A DNA stretch of 32,689 nt from Gemmatales bacterium (lineage in GTDB: Bacteria > Planctomycetota > Planctomycetia > Gemmatales > HRBIN36): NCBI GenBank assembly GCA_025055835.1, contig JANWWR010000183.1, positions 1 to 32,689 on the forward strand. The letters run 5' to 3'. Positions 24,369-32,510 of this stretch are shown here, one piece after another (the stretch's first letter is position 1; every line of letters starts with the position of its first letter). A program made the position numbers and the translations under genes. Below the pieces are notes generated by a model, which ran no database searches, was not told the origin of the DNA, and saw nothing but the letters and a program-made list of their open reading frames with translations.

Positions 24369-26147
24369 ATGTTGCAGTCGCTGATCGAGTTCTCCAACTC
24401 CTGGCTGGACGTGATCAACGGGATCCTTTGGCACGACCTCGCTCTGTACGTCGTGCTGGGCGTCGGCATCCTGTTCACGATCTGGAGCGGGTTTTGCCAA
24501 TGGCACGCTCTGACGCACGGCACCGCGGTCATCGCCGGCAAGTATGACCGCAAGGACGACCCCGGGGCGATCAGCCATTTTCAGGCCCTGTCGGCGGCGT
24601 TGTCAGCAACGGTTGGGATCGGCAACATCGGCGGAGTCGCCTTGGCCGTGGCGCTGGGCGGGCCGGGGGCCGTCTTCTGGATGTGGGTCGTCGGTTTCTT
24701 TGGCATGGCTCTCAAAACCGCCGAAGTGACCCTTTCCATGCTCTACCGCAATACGGACAACCCGGACGAGCCGCACGGCGGGCCGATGTGGGTGGCCGAT
24801 CTCGGCATGCGGAAACTGCATCCCGCCCTGGCACCGCTCGGAAAAGCCTTAGCCGTCGTGTTCTGCATCACCCTGCTGATCTCGACCGTGACCGGCGGAA
24901 ACATGTTTCAGGCGTGGAATGTCGCCGAGGTGACAGCCACGAACTTTCCTGCCTTGCAAAACGCCGTGGGATCGGTCGTGGACGGGCTGCCCGACGGGGC
25001 CGGTGAGTGGCTGCGGCCCTTCGTCCATGCCCGGTCGCTGGTTGGCATCACGCTGACGGTGCTTTGTGCCCTGGTCATCATCGGCGGCATCAAGCGGATC
25101 GGGGCCGTGGCCGGGCAATTGGTCCCGTTCATGTGCATCATCTACCTGTTGGGCAGCCTCTATGTCATTGCCGTGCATTTCACCGAAATTCCCAACCTTT
25201 TCCGGTTGATTTTTGAATCCGCCTTTTCCACCGCTGAAGGGGACAAGGCGTTTGTCGGAGGCACGGCAGGGTACGCTTTCCTCTGGGGCATGAAGCGGGC
25301 CTTGTTCTCCAACGAAGCCGGGCAGGGGTCCTCCCCCATCGCTCATTGCGCCGCCAAGACCACCGAACCCGTTCGGGAAGGGATCGTGGCCGGTCTGGAG
25401 CCGTTCATTGACACGCTGGTCGTCTGCACGCTGACTGCCCTGGTGATTCTCGCCAGCGGAGCCTGGAATCGTGGTCCGGAGGGCGAGTTTCAGCAGCCGC
25501 CAAAGGTCATCCCTGCCGCTGAAGGCGGATGGACGCTGGAAACCGCCGAATTGCCTGTTCGAAACCACGTCAACGGAACGAATCACTGGAAGGAAGGCGA
25601 TGCGATCTTCGTGATCCTCGTGTCGGAGTCGAACCCGATCACGAACGGCAACCGGCATCGCCTCACCGGCAAGTTGGTCAAACAGGGTAATGGGCTGGCG
25701 GTGCAATGGGACGTGCATCGCTCCGAGGAACCGCCACGGCTCGAAGGACCGGCCATCTATACCGACTACGTCGGGGCCGCCTTGGCCAGTCACGCCTTCG
25801 ACCTCGTTCTGCCCGGCCTGGGCCGGTGGATGGTCACGTTAGCAGTGTGGCTGTTCGCTCTTTCGACGGTTATCTCCTGGAGCTATTACGGAGAGCAGGG
25901 CGTCGTGTACCTGCTCGGTCAACGCTTCGTGATGCCCTACCGCTTTGTCTATTGTGTGTTGATTCTGGTCGCCTGCCTGGGATTGGTCCGTTCCGATCAG
26001 GAACTGGACAACTGGTCCAGCCTGGGCACCGGCGTCATGCTTTTCGCCAACATTCCCATCACGCTGATCTTCGGCTATCAGGCGATGTCGGCGTACCACT
26101 CGTACTTGCGTCGCTTACGGGCCGGGGAGTTCAAACCGACGCACTGA
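24369..26147 (+). CDS. Sodium:alanine/glycine symporter (AGCS family) with inserted domain
   Basis: The product of about 592 residues belongs to the AGCS family of Na+-coupled alanine/glycine symporters (usually about 450-540 residues). Signatures are LSAALSATVGIGNIGGVALA, GGPGAVFWMWVVGFFGMALK, the segment GMKRALFSNEAGQGSSPIAH and LEPFIDTLVVCTLTALVI, ending with STVISWSYYGEQ. Between the helix ending VILASGAW and the next at GLGRWMVTLAVW lie about 100 extra hydrophilic residues (bases about 25467-25766) that look beta-rich, where most relatives have a short loop. The ATG at 24369 is chosen over a TTG one codon earlier. It is 46 bases after the MetS-like gene and probably in the same operon. 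Confidence 0.93.
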   Translation: MLQSLIEFSNSWLDVINGILWHDLALYVVLGVGILFTIWSGFCQWHALTHGTAVIAGKYDRKDDPGAISHFQALSAALSATVGIGNIGGVALAVALGGPGAVFWMWVVGFFGMALKTAEVTLSMLYRNTDNPDEPHGGPMWVADLGMRKLHPALAPLGKALAVVFCITLLISTVTGGNMFQAWNVAEVTATNFPALQNAVGSVVDGLPDGAGEWLRPFVHARSLVGITLTVLCALVIIGGIKRIGAVAGQLVPFMCIIYLLGSLYVIAVHFTEIPNLFRLIFESAFSTAEGDKAFVGGTAGYAFLWGMKRALFSNEAGQGSSPIAHCAAKTTEPVREGIVAGLEPFIDTLVVCTLTALVILASGAWNRGPEGEFQQPPKVIPAAEGGWTLETAELPVRNHVNGTNHWKEGDAIFVILVSESNPITNGNRHRLTGKLVKQGNGLAVQWDVHRSEEPPRLEGPAIYTDYVGAALASHAFDLVLPGLGRWMVTLAVWLFALSTVISWSYYGEQGVVYLLGQRFVMPYRFVYCVLILVACLGLVRSDQELDNWSSLGTGVMLFANIPITLIFGYQAMSAYHSYLRRLRAGEFKPTH

Positions 26148-26162
26148 GCCTGGGTTGTGCGG

Positions 26163-26190
26163 TTGCGGAGGCAGATGCGATTGCTATATT
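26163..26190 (+). promoter_or_regulatory. Candidate promoter for the superoxide dismutase gene
   Basis: TTGCGG (26163-26168) and TATATT (26185-26190) with 16-base spacing lie 72 bases before the ATG, in an otherwise GC-rich gap. A five-base-pair inverted repeat (GGCGG/CCGCC) lies downstream of it. No known redox operator was recognised. Confidence 0.4.
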
Positions 26191-26261
26191 AGCCGACAGC
26201 GACGGCGGGATCGCTCCGCCGGATCATCGGCCAACCTAGAGAGCACCATCAGGAGGACGCG

Positions 26262-26873
26262 ATGCCATTCACCCTGCCGCCTTTGCCGTATCCTTACGAC
26301 GCCCTGGAGCCGTACATCGACAAGCAGACGATGCAGATTCACCACGACCTGCATCACGGGGCCTACGTCAACAACCTGAACGCCGCCCTGAAGGACTATC
26401 CCGACTTCGCCAACATGACCATCGAAGAATTGCTTCGCGGCATCAACAAGGTGCCGGAGGCGATTCGCACGGCTGTGCGGAACAACGGCGGCGGCCATTA
26501 CAACCACACGATGTTCTGGGAGATCATGAAGCCCGGCGGGAGCAAGGAGCCGAAGGGCACCCTGGCCGACGCCATCAAGGCCCTCGGCGGCTTCGAGCAG
26601 GTCAAGGAACAGATCAATGACGCCGGCCTGAAGCGCTTCGGCAGCGGCTGGGCATGGCTGGTTCTCGACGGCGGCCATCTGAAGATTCTCAGCACGGCCA
26701 ATCAGGATTGCCCGCTCATGGATGGCCAGTTCCCGGTGCTGGGCGTGGATGTCTGGGAACACGCCTATTACCTGAAGTACCAGAACCGCCGCGGCGAGTA
26801 CCTCAAGGCCTGGTGGAACGTGGTGAATTGGGACGAAGTGGGCAAGCGCTACGAATCTGCCACGAAGAAGTAG
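26262..26873 (+). CDS. sodA: Superoxide dismutase, Mn-type
   Basis: This 203-residue Fe/Mn superoxide dismutase converts superoxide to oxygen and hydrogen peroxide. Metal ligands are intact: His27 (MQIHHDLHH), His82 ([11 protein letters not shown]), Asp163 and His167 ([10 protein letters not shown]). The gateway Tyr35 is present. GSGWAWLV and the glutamine in STANQD (Gln148) are the pattern of Mn-type enzymes, where the active-site Gln comes from the C-terminal domain. Metal choice remains an inference. There is no signal peptide, so it is cytoplasmic. AGGAGG at 26251-26256 is a strong ribosome-binding site, and a candidate promoter lies upstream, so it is probably transcribed independently of the amino-acid transporter operon. 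Confidence 0.97.
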   Translation: MPFTLPPLPYPYDALEPYIDKQTMQIHHDLHHGAYVNNLNAALKDYPDFANMTIEELLRGINKVPEAIRTAVRNNGGGHYNHTMFWEIMKPGGSKEPKGTLADAIKALGGFEQVKEQINDAGLKRFGSGWAWLVLDGGHLKILSTANQDCPLMDGQFPVLGVDVWEHAYYLKYQNRRGEYLKAWWNVVNWDEVGKRYESATKK

Positions 26874-26969
26874 CAGTTCTGGGTCTGTAAACGGGCTTGA
26901 CCGGCCGAGAAGGGCCGCTATGGTGCCGCCTCCAAGGGTCCATTCCGAGGGCAATGGGATGCGGATGCC

Positions 26970-27281
26970 ATGCGGCGAACCTTGGCCCGGGTTGTCGTGG
27001 GATTGTTGATCGGCTGCCTCGGTTGCAGTACCGCCGCTTCCGAGCGGATCAACTGGCCGTGGTCCAAGTCAAGTGCCTTGGCGGAGGAATACGTGGTTCC
27101 CCCGCCGCACGACGACCGTTACAGCAGCGCTCCGACGCTGCCACGGTCGGTCATCAAGCCGGGCCTGAAGCCGCAGAGTTCCGACCCGAAGCGACCGACG
27201 CAACCGGGCATGGGTGCTCCGCCTGGCATGATGATGCCAGGAATGCAGCCCGGCGGTCCCGGTGGCGGGCTTATTTACTAG
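26970..27281 (+). CDS. Small predicted lipoprotein, Pro/Gly/Met-rich tail
   Basis: The 103-residue product has basic residues MRRTLAR, a hydrophobic core and a lipobox ending IGCLGC (acylated cysteine probably residue 19). The mature chain is low complexity and ends in a Gly/Met/Pro-rich tail. No domain is recognised. The start has a weak ribosome-binding site. Its 3' end overlaps the convergent membrane-protein gene by 11 bases, and its terminator lies inside that gene. Confidence 0.65.
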   Translation: MRRTLARVVVGLLIGCLGCSTAASERINWPWSKSSALAEEYVVPPPHDDRYSSAPTLPRSVIKPGLKPQSSDPKRPTQPGMGAPPGMMMPGMQPGGPGGGLIY

Positions 27282-28110
27282 CTTCGTCCTGAACGCCAAA
27301 TCGTTTGAGCACGGCGAGGAGCAACTGGCAGAGTTGCTCCTCTTCTTTTTGCCGCGGTATGGCGTTCTCGCTGGCAGCCTTGGGCCAATCCAAACCGTGC
27401 CAATTTAATCGAGCGGTCAGTCCCGCATGGGATGCGGCGACGTTGAATTGCTCCTGCACGCGCTTCGCCCACATGAGGCCGTAGGCGTCGCGAAAGCGGA
27501 GCCAGATCAACGAGCACGGGTCGCTGCCTTTCACCCGGAGGCTCAGCAACCACCAGGCAATCCATGAACCAAGAGCAAACCATGCCAAGAGCAGATGGAG
27601 ACACGCCGGGGAGCGAAGCATAGCGAGTTCGGGATCATTCAGTCCCACCAGGGCCACGGCAAAGCCCAGAGCCAATCCCAGGGCCGCCCAGCACCAACGA
27701 GTCGGAACGTAGTTGACGACGCCGACAGTAAGCACGCCGCCCAGCAGAACGGCCCAGGGAGTATCTGCGACCCAGTGGGGCGAATCCCAAGGCTGCTCAA
27801 GGAACGGCAAAGACAGCACGGCCAGTAAGCCCAGAGTGACAAAGTTCCACGCTCCGACGCCGGGCCGCCGCGCTCCAAGAACCGAGACGAATGCACAAGC
27901 CGTTAAGGCGAGACTCCCGTACAACCAGGGCAGGGCAGGGGAGCCGATCAGACTGCATATCCCCGATACCATCGCCGATGCCCAGCTGGCCAGAAGCCAC
28001 AGCGTCGTCGGAAACAGCGGGGTGCGTTTAAGGGCTGAAGCGGCCCCGATCAGCGGCAAGAGTCCGCTGGCGAGGGCGAGCAGACTTACCAGGCTAACCG
28101 TCCAAGTCAT
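27271..28110 (-). CDS. Polytopic membrane protein, unrecognised
   Basis: The 279-residue product has about six to eight hydrophobic helices (starting MTWTVSLVSLLALASGLLPL) followed by a soluble C-terminal region of about 90 residues that ends in a charged segment (QKEEEQLCQLLLAVLKRF). No family was recognised. It is the last gene of a minus-strand run, 18 bases after the GH43/DUF4185-like gene. The bases encoding KEEEQLCQLLL double as the terminator of the convergent lipoprotein gene. Confidence 0.65.
   Translation of the reverse strand: MTWTVSLVSLLALASGLLPLIGAASALKRTPLFPTTLWLLASWASAMVSGICSLIGSPALPWLYGSLALTACAFVSVLGARRPGVGAWNFVTLGLLAVLSLPFLEQPWDSPHWVADTPWAVLLGGVLTVGVVNYVPTRWCWAALGLALGFAVALVGLNDPELAMLRSPACLHLLLAWFALGSWIAWWLLSLRVKGSDPCSLIWLRFRDAYGLMWAKRVQEQFNVAASHAGLTARLNWHGLDWPKAASENAIPRQKEEEQLCQLLLAVLKRFGVQDEASK
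27317..27351 (+). terminator. Intrinsic terminator embedded in the convergent gene
   Basis: AGGAGCAACT (27317-27326) and AGTTGCTCCT (27332-27341) form a perfect ten-base-pair stem with a five-base loop, followed by CTTCTTTTTG. It lies 36 bases after the lipoprotein stop, inside the coding sequence of the opposite-strand membrane protein. Confidence 0.78.
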
Positions 28111-28128
28111 CCGAGCAAACTGGTTTGG

Positions 28129-29538
28129 CTACCGTTGTTTTTGTGCCGGAGCCAGGGCCGGATCATCAAGATCGAGCCGATACAGGATTTGATTGTACTC
28201 GTAGCGGGGGGTCGGCTCCGGCTTGTCGGCGAAGAGCCGTGTATAGGTGCCCTCGAAGAGCAGGATCGGCGAGTCGGCCTCGAACCAGTCCGCATGAATG
28301 ACGGGATTGTAGAACGTGTAGTTGTCGTGTGACAGTACCTTGACACAGGGTCCCCAGGGACCGAAGGGGCTATCGCCTTCCGCGTACCAGATTTCGCCAA
28401 ATGCCGATGGCTTGCCCCACCATTGCATGAACACAGTCACCCACCGTTTTCGCCAGGGATGCCAGGCGATGCTTCCGCTGTGCGGTCGGATGTCTTGACC
28501 GTCGGAGCTTTTCAGCGACTTTGGCGTTTCGACCGGCTGCCAGCAGCTCGGATCTTCCCAGGCCTCGAACGTCGGCAAGACGCGGATCGTCGGGAAGGGA
28601 TTGCCGAACAGCAGCCACTTCTGCCCTTGTTCGTCGGCCCAGAAAGCGGGGTGGCCTCGCGGCACGAGTGGTTCCTTGGGCGATTCCACAGACTTCGTCC
28701 ACAGCGTTTTGTGATGCTTGAAACTCCTGCTGTCGTCGTCCCAGACGCACAAGCCCCATTCGTAGGCTTCCAACGGCGGCTTGACCTTCATGTAGCTGCC
28801 CACCAATCTTTCCCTCCCCTGGGAATCGGGAAGAGCAACGACCGCCGTGACCCAGGTCGGGCCCGAACCGGGCATCTCAGCCACGCCCCGAGCCGCCCCG
28901 CGAGCATCTGTGAAATACTCGAACGGAAGCCGCAGCGGCGGCTTGGCCTCCGTGAGTGGCTTGAGCGGGGTCGTCGCTGCTGGAGCGTGGAAGATGCCGA
29001 GAGGATATCGGGGCACGTTTGTGTCACCCCAAAGCCAGAACTTTCGGCCACGGTAGGTAGTCGTCTGGATACTGTCGCTGCCCAGAATCGGGCCGTCCTT
29101 CCAGTCCATTTGCTCGCCAAGCTTTTGCGACTCCGCGAATAGTCCGCCGCCGGTCAGCCGACCAATCCGCTTGGCGATGCAGGATCGCTCCACTTCGATC
29201 CGCAAGCTCTCACCGGGCTTTGGCGTCAATCGCACACCTCGGTAGCCGAACCCGTCGGGCCGCACTCCGTAGCCATGACCTTGAATCGAGAACCAGGTTT
29301 CGCGGTGCATCAGTTCCGGCAGGTCGAAACAAATAACGCCAGCATTGTCGGAAACGAGTCGGACTTCATGGGTGGTCCGCAGTTCGACCAACGGCACTGG
29401 CCAGCCACTGCCTTTCTCGAGAATCTGGATTCGGCAGGGTCGCCGGTCGCTGGGAGGTTCTGCTGAGATCAGGGCCTTGGACAGCCAGCCCAGGGGAAGC
29501 AGACCGATGGCTAAAAGCACAAACCGAAAAAATGGCAT
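28129..29538 (-). CDS. Secreted protein resembling GH43/DUF4185 five-bladed propeller
   Basis: The 469-residue product has a signal peptide (FRFVLLAIGLLPLGWLSK). An N-terminal segment of about 100 residues may be a carboxypeptidase-regulatory-like beta sandwich (LVELRTTHEVRLVSDNAGVI). The main domain begins near GGGLFAESQKLGEQMDWKDG, and includes KFWLWGDTNVPRYPLG, HPAFWADEQGQKWLLFGNPF and FGEIWYAEGDSPFGPWGP. The WxxGDT and 'sP.GPW' patterns are typical of GH43/DUF4185-like glycan-acting propellers, but catalytic residues could not be placed, so activity is unassigned. It starts four bases after the zinc-ribbon gene stop, so the two are coupled. Confidence 0.6.
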   Translation of the reverse strand: MPFFRFVLLAIGLLPLGWLSKALISAEPPSDRRPCRIQILEKGSGWPVPLVELRTTHEVRLVSDNAGVICFDLPELMHRETWFSIQGHGYGVRPDGFGYRGVRLTPKPGESLRIEVERSCIAKRIGRLTGGGLFAESQKLGEQMDWKDGPILGSDSIQTTTYRGRKFWLWGDTNVPRYPLGIFHAPAATTPLKPLTEAKPPLRLPFEYFTDARGAARGVAEMPGSGPTWVTAVVALPDSQGRERLVGSYMKVKPPLEAYEWGLCVWDDDSRSFKHHKTLWTKSVESPKEPLVPRGHPAFWADEQGQKWLLFGNPFPTIRVLPTFEAWEDPSCWQPVETPKSLKSSDGQDIRPHSGSIAWHPWRKRWVTVFMQWWGKPSAFGEIWYAEGDSPFGPWGPCVKVLSHDNYTFYNPVIHADWFEADSPILLFEGTYTRLFADKPEPTPRYEYNQILYRLDLDDPALAPAQKQR

Positions 29539-29542
29539 GGTT

Positions 29543-30307
29543 CTAATAGCCCGGGTACTCGTAGCGTTTTCGTCGAGGACTGACGATCACGGCCAGGGTA
29601 AGCAGGAGTGCTCCGCCAAGCAGGATCAGAAAGCCATAACCGGGCCGAAGCAGCATGGCTTTTTCCATGCCGTGCTCTTCAACAGCCCGTGCATAGAGTA
29701 AACCGTAGGCGGCCAGGAAGGACAAGAGACTGCCCGGCCCGAGGACCCACAACCCAGCATAACGGCGGGTGACGATCAGCCCCAAAGCGACGAGGCCGAG
29801 CAAGATTCCGCCGCTCTGCACCAGCCACAGCCGCCAGTCGTTGGCCAAAAGCGACTTGCCGTTCACCTCGAACAGCGGCAAGAACACGCCGACGAAGAAC
29901 GCTGCCGCACCGGGCAGTCCCAGCAGCGTAGCAATGACGCCGAACGGCCGTTTCGGTGCGGGTGCGGTTATCGGTTCCGGTTCAGGTTCCGAGACCATGA
30001 CATCCATAGGCACTTCGTGGACTGGCACATCGCCATTGGGACTCAAGAGATCCTCGGGAACCGCCGCCGGGGCAAACGCCGGTTGGTCCGGGGAGTCTTC
30101 CAGGGTATTCCACTGCAAGCCTTCCTCGGAAACGACGGTCGCTTCGCCGGCCGGGTCAATCACGGACTCGACGGGCCGACGTGCGGGAGGAGCCGCGTCG
30201 GGCACGGTCAACACAATGCCACACTTTTTGCAAACCACGGACTTACCCGCATATGCCTCAGCTGCCTTGAGACTGGCCTGGCAGTTGGGGCACATGAAAC
30301 GGATCAT
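29543..30307 (-). CDS. Zinc-ribbon membrane protein
   Basis: The 254-residue product begins with a four-cysteine zinc ribbon, FMCPNCQ...VVCKKCG (Cys6, Cys9, Cys26, Cys29). A disordered Pro/Glu-rich linker follows (about 35-105), then about four transmembrane helices starting at GVIATLLGLPGAAAFFVGVF, and a short basic tail. This ribbon-linker-helix layout is common in planctomycetes and has no established function. The ribbon should be cytoplasmic. It lies between the DUF1080 gene (77 bases upstream) and the GH43/DUF4185-like gene (four bases downstream). Confidence 0.8.
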   Translation of the reverse strand: MIRFMCPNCQASLKAAEAYAGKSVVCKKCGIVLTVPDAAPPARRPVESVIDPAGEATVVSEEGLQWNTLEDSPDQPAFAPAAVPEDLLSPNGDVPVHEVPMDVMVSEPEPEPITAPAPKRPFGVIATLLGLPGAAAFFVGVFLPLFEVNGKSLLANDWRLWLVQSGGILLGLVALGLIVTRRYAGLWVLGPGSLLSFLAAYGLLYARAVEEHGMEKAMLLRPGYGFLILLGGALLLTLAVIVSPRRKRYEYPGY

Positions 30308-30384
30308 CGTACTTTCCTTTCGCCAGCAGCCTGGTTTTCGAGGTTTCGCCAGGCCGGCACCATTGCGTTGGCGGAGTCAGGCAG

Positions 30385-31002
30385 CTATTTGAGTTCCTTG
30401 AATCGGATGTCTTTAAACGTGACCTCCATCGGGCCGCCCGAGTGCAACTGCCAGGCGATGATGCCCGTCGGCGGAAGATTCGGAAACTCCTGATCCACAG
30501 TGACCGCGCCGTTGATTTTGATCGTGACATGCTTGCCGACACACTTGATGAAATAGTCGTTGAAATCGTCCTTCTTCAAAACACGGGTGACCGTTTCCTT
30601 ATCAGCGGCCTTCATCATGCCGCCGAAGTGTTCGCCGTAGAGGCTGCCCCAGTACACGTCGCCGATGTCGCATTGCGGCCCTTTGACGGCGAACTTCTCC
30701 TTGTCGAAGATTTCGCTACGGATCTGCACGCCGCTGTTACCCTTGCCGCCCTTGAGCCGCACCTTGAAACTCAGTTCAAAATCGCCGTACTGCTTCTTGC
30801 TGCATAGGAACGTGTTGAAGGCGATCCCGTTTGGTTCCGTGCTGCCGATGATGGCTCCGTCTTTCACTGACCAGTAGCGTTCCAATCCCTGCCAGCCTTC
30901 CAGATTCTGGCCGTTGAAGAACTCTTTCGTGTCGTCGGCTCGCAACGGGCCGGTGCCGAAGGCAAGAACCATGGCAAAGATCGCGAATCCAAGCAACCGC
31001 AT
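30385..31002 (-). CDS. Secreted DUF1080 (3-keto-disaccharide hydrolase-like) protein
   Basis: The 205-residue product has a signal peptide (MRLLGFAIFAMVLAFGTGPLR) and a DUF1080 lectin-like beta-sandwich: EFFNGQNLEGW, YWSVKDGAIIGS, FELSFKVRLKGGKGNSGVQI and the C-terminal GGPMEVTFKDIRFKELK. DUF1080 proteins are greatly expanded in planctomycetes; some relatives hydrolyse 3-keto-glycosides, but specificity here is unknown. The ATG at 31002 is preceded by GAGGAGGAG, which decides the start against upstream in-frame codons. It lies 124 bases downstream of scpA on the same strand. Confidence 0.93.
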   Translation of the reverse strand: MRLLGFAIFAMVLAFGTGPLRADDTKEFFNGQNLEGWQGLERYWSVKDGAIIGSTEPNGIAFNTFLCSKKQYGDFELSFKVRLKGGKGNSGVQIRSEIFDKEKFAVKGPQCDIGDVYWGSLYGEHFGGMMKAADKETVTRVLKKDDFNDYFIKCVGKHVTIKINGAVTVDQEFPNLPPTGIIAWQLHSGGPMEVTFKDIRFKELK

Positions 31003-31126
31003 GAGGCTCCTCCTCGTCGTTATGCGACGTATCTCTATCGACTGACCTGCTGCCAGCGTACTTGACTTGCGGCCCAGGTTCAATGGACCGTGTTGGTTTT
31101 GTGAAGAGATGGGGCAACCGAATCGG

Positions 31127-31909
31127 TTAGCCGGCGGAGGGGAGCGGCAGCTGTTCAGAAGGAGTCGCGGCAGGCTCGGCGGCGAAGGTCGGTTGAACCT
31201 CCGGCAACAGTTCTACCCAGATATCGCCGAACGGTACTTCCTGTTCGGCACTCACCCGCCCGCTTTTCATCAGATCGAGCAGGGCGAGGAACAGACCCAG
31301 GAGCCGACGCCGGGTTCGCGGCGGAACGAAAAGCTCGTCAAACCTCGCTCGGCCCTTGGCAGCCAGATGCGACAAGAGTTCGTCGATCCAGACCTGAATC
31401 GGCGTCTCGTCCACGAAGACTTCAGCTTGCTCCTCAGCCAGTGTCTCCCGGATGAGGCGGCTGAAGGCGCTGACGAGATCCCAGACTTCCACGGGACCGA
31501 CCGGCTGAAACTCGGTCTGGGATTCGGTCGGCCAGACAGGAGCGGAGCGCGGCATCCGCAAGCCTTGAGACTCAGCCCGCCTTTCCAGGGCTTCGGCTAA
31601 CTCCTTGAAACGCTTGTATTCGAGCAATTGCTGGACCAGGCTGTGGCGGGGATCGTCTTCCTCGTCGGTGTTCTCATCCGACCTGGGCAACAGCGACCGG
31701 CTCTTGATCTCAATGAGTGTTCCGGCCATGACCAGAAACTCGGCCGCTTGCTCGACATCCACCTCTTTCAGCACCTCCAGATAGGCGAGGTATTGCTCGG
31801 TGATGAGGGCAATGGGAATGTCACGGATGTCTACCTCGTTGCGTTTGACGAGGTACAAGAGCAGATCCAGCGGGCCCCGGTAAATGTCGAGTTCGACCTT
31901 GTAATCCAT
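31127..31909 (-). CDS. scpA: Segregation and condensation protein A
   Basis: The product of about 260 residues is the ScpA kleisin, which bridges SMC ATPase heads with ScpB during chromosome condensation. The N-terminal region is diagnostic: ELDIYRGPLDLLLYLVKRNEVDIRDIPI and AAEFLVMAGTLIEIKSRSLLP. A charged linker follows, then a C-terminal winged-helix region (LSHLAAKGRARFDELF, LLGLFLALLDLMKSG). The ATG at 31909 is preferred to a GTG six bases upstream; its ribosome-binding site is weak. No scpB or smc is in the window. Confidence 0.94.
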   Translation of the reverse strand: MDYKVELDIYRGPLDLLLYLVKRNEVDIRDIPIALITEQYLAYLEVLKEVDVEQAAEFLVMAGTLIEIKSRSLLPRSDENTDEEDDPRHSLVQQLLEYKRFKELAEALERRAESQGLRMPRSAPVWPTESQTEFQPVGPVEVWDLVSAFSRLIRETLAEEQAEVFVDETPIQVWIDELLSHLAAKGRARFDELFVPPRTRRRLLGLFLALLDLMKSGRVSAEQEVPFGDIWVELLPEVQPTFAAEPAATPSEQLPLPSAG

Positions 31910-32149
31910 GACCACCCGTCACGGGAAATATCGCTCAAGGCATATCTCGGCCTCGGCTGCCATATCCGTTACCGAGGTCCATGGTCAAGGGCAGGGCAAT
32001 CCAATCCATCAGCCAGCTGACAATCTCGACCTTGTATTCCCAGTGACCACAAGTTTGCCAGTCACCGCATTTTCCCGACTGCCTTGCAAGTTACTCAAAT
32101 TTTAAGAGTCGGATTGTCTGGCTATGGTCCAGTAAGTATCTTTGCACCC

Positions 32150-32506
32150 ATGAATCCTGTTTCTGGGTGGTTCCGGTTACCCGTTCCTCGGCCTCGAGGA
32201 CCTCGCTGGTTGCGCAACTGGCTGGCGAGGCATCAGCATCCGTTTTCGTTTTACATCCACCTGATCGGCATCCCGATGGTGCTGGCGTCGTTCCCCTGCC
32301 TGTTCACGGGCTGGTACTGGTTGGCCCTGATTCTGTTTGTAGGCGGGTACATGCTGCAAGGGATCGGGCACAAGGTCGAAGGCAACGACGTTGGCGAACT
32401 AATCCCCCTGAAACGGCTGTTGGGGTTGCCGGTGGTCGAGTTCGGACCGACCCGCCAGGCCGATCAGCCCCCCTCCGACTCTTCCCCAAGTGGCGGCGAT
32501 TCGTGA
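32150..32506 (+). CDS. DUF962/Mpo1-like membrane protein
   Basis: The 118-residue product matches the DUF962 (YGL010w/Mpo1-like) family: WLARHQHPFSFYIHLIGIPM, hydrophobic helices LASFPCLFTGWYWLALILFV, and GYMLQGIGHKVEGN. The conserved His residues in RHQHP and IGHKVEGN correspond to the metal-dependent site proposed for yeast Mpo1, a dioxygenase of 2-hydroxy fatty acids. The same reaction here is an inference. The ATG at 32150 is chosen because homology starts soon after it. It converges on the basic protein at the right edge, four bases apart. Confidence 0.82.
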   Translation: MNPVSGWFRLPVPRPRGPRWLRNWLARHQHPFSFYIHLIGIPMVLASFPCLFTGWYWLALILFVGGYMLQGIGHKVEGNDVGELIPLKRLLGLPVVEFGPTRQADQPPSDSSPSGGDS

Positions 32507-32510
32507 TGGC

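Noticed and set aside
24421..24450. A TGGCAC...CGCT sequence resembling a sigma54 promoter.
   Set aside because: The spacing between the -24 and -12 elements is off by one base and the site lies within the AGCS coding region.
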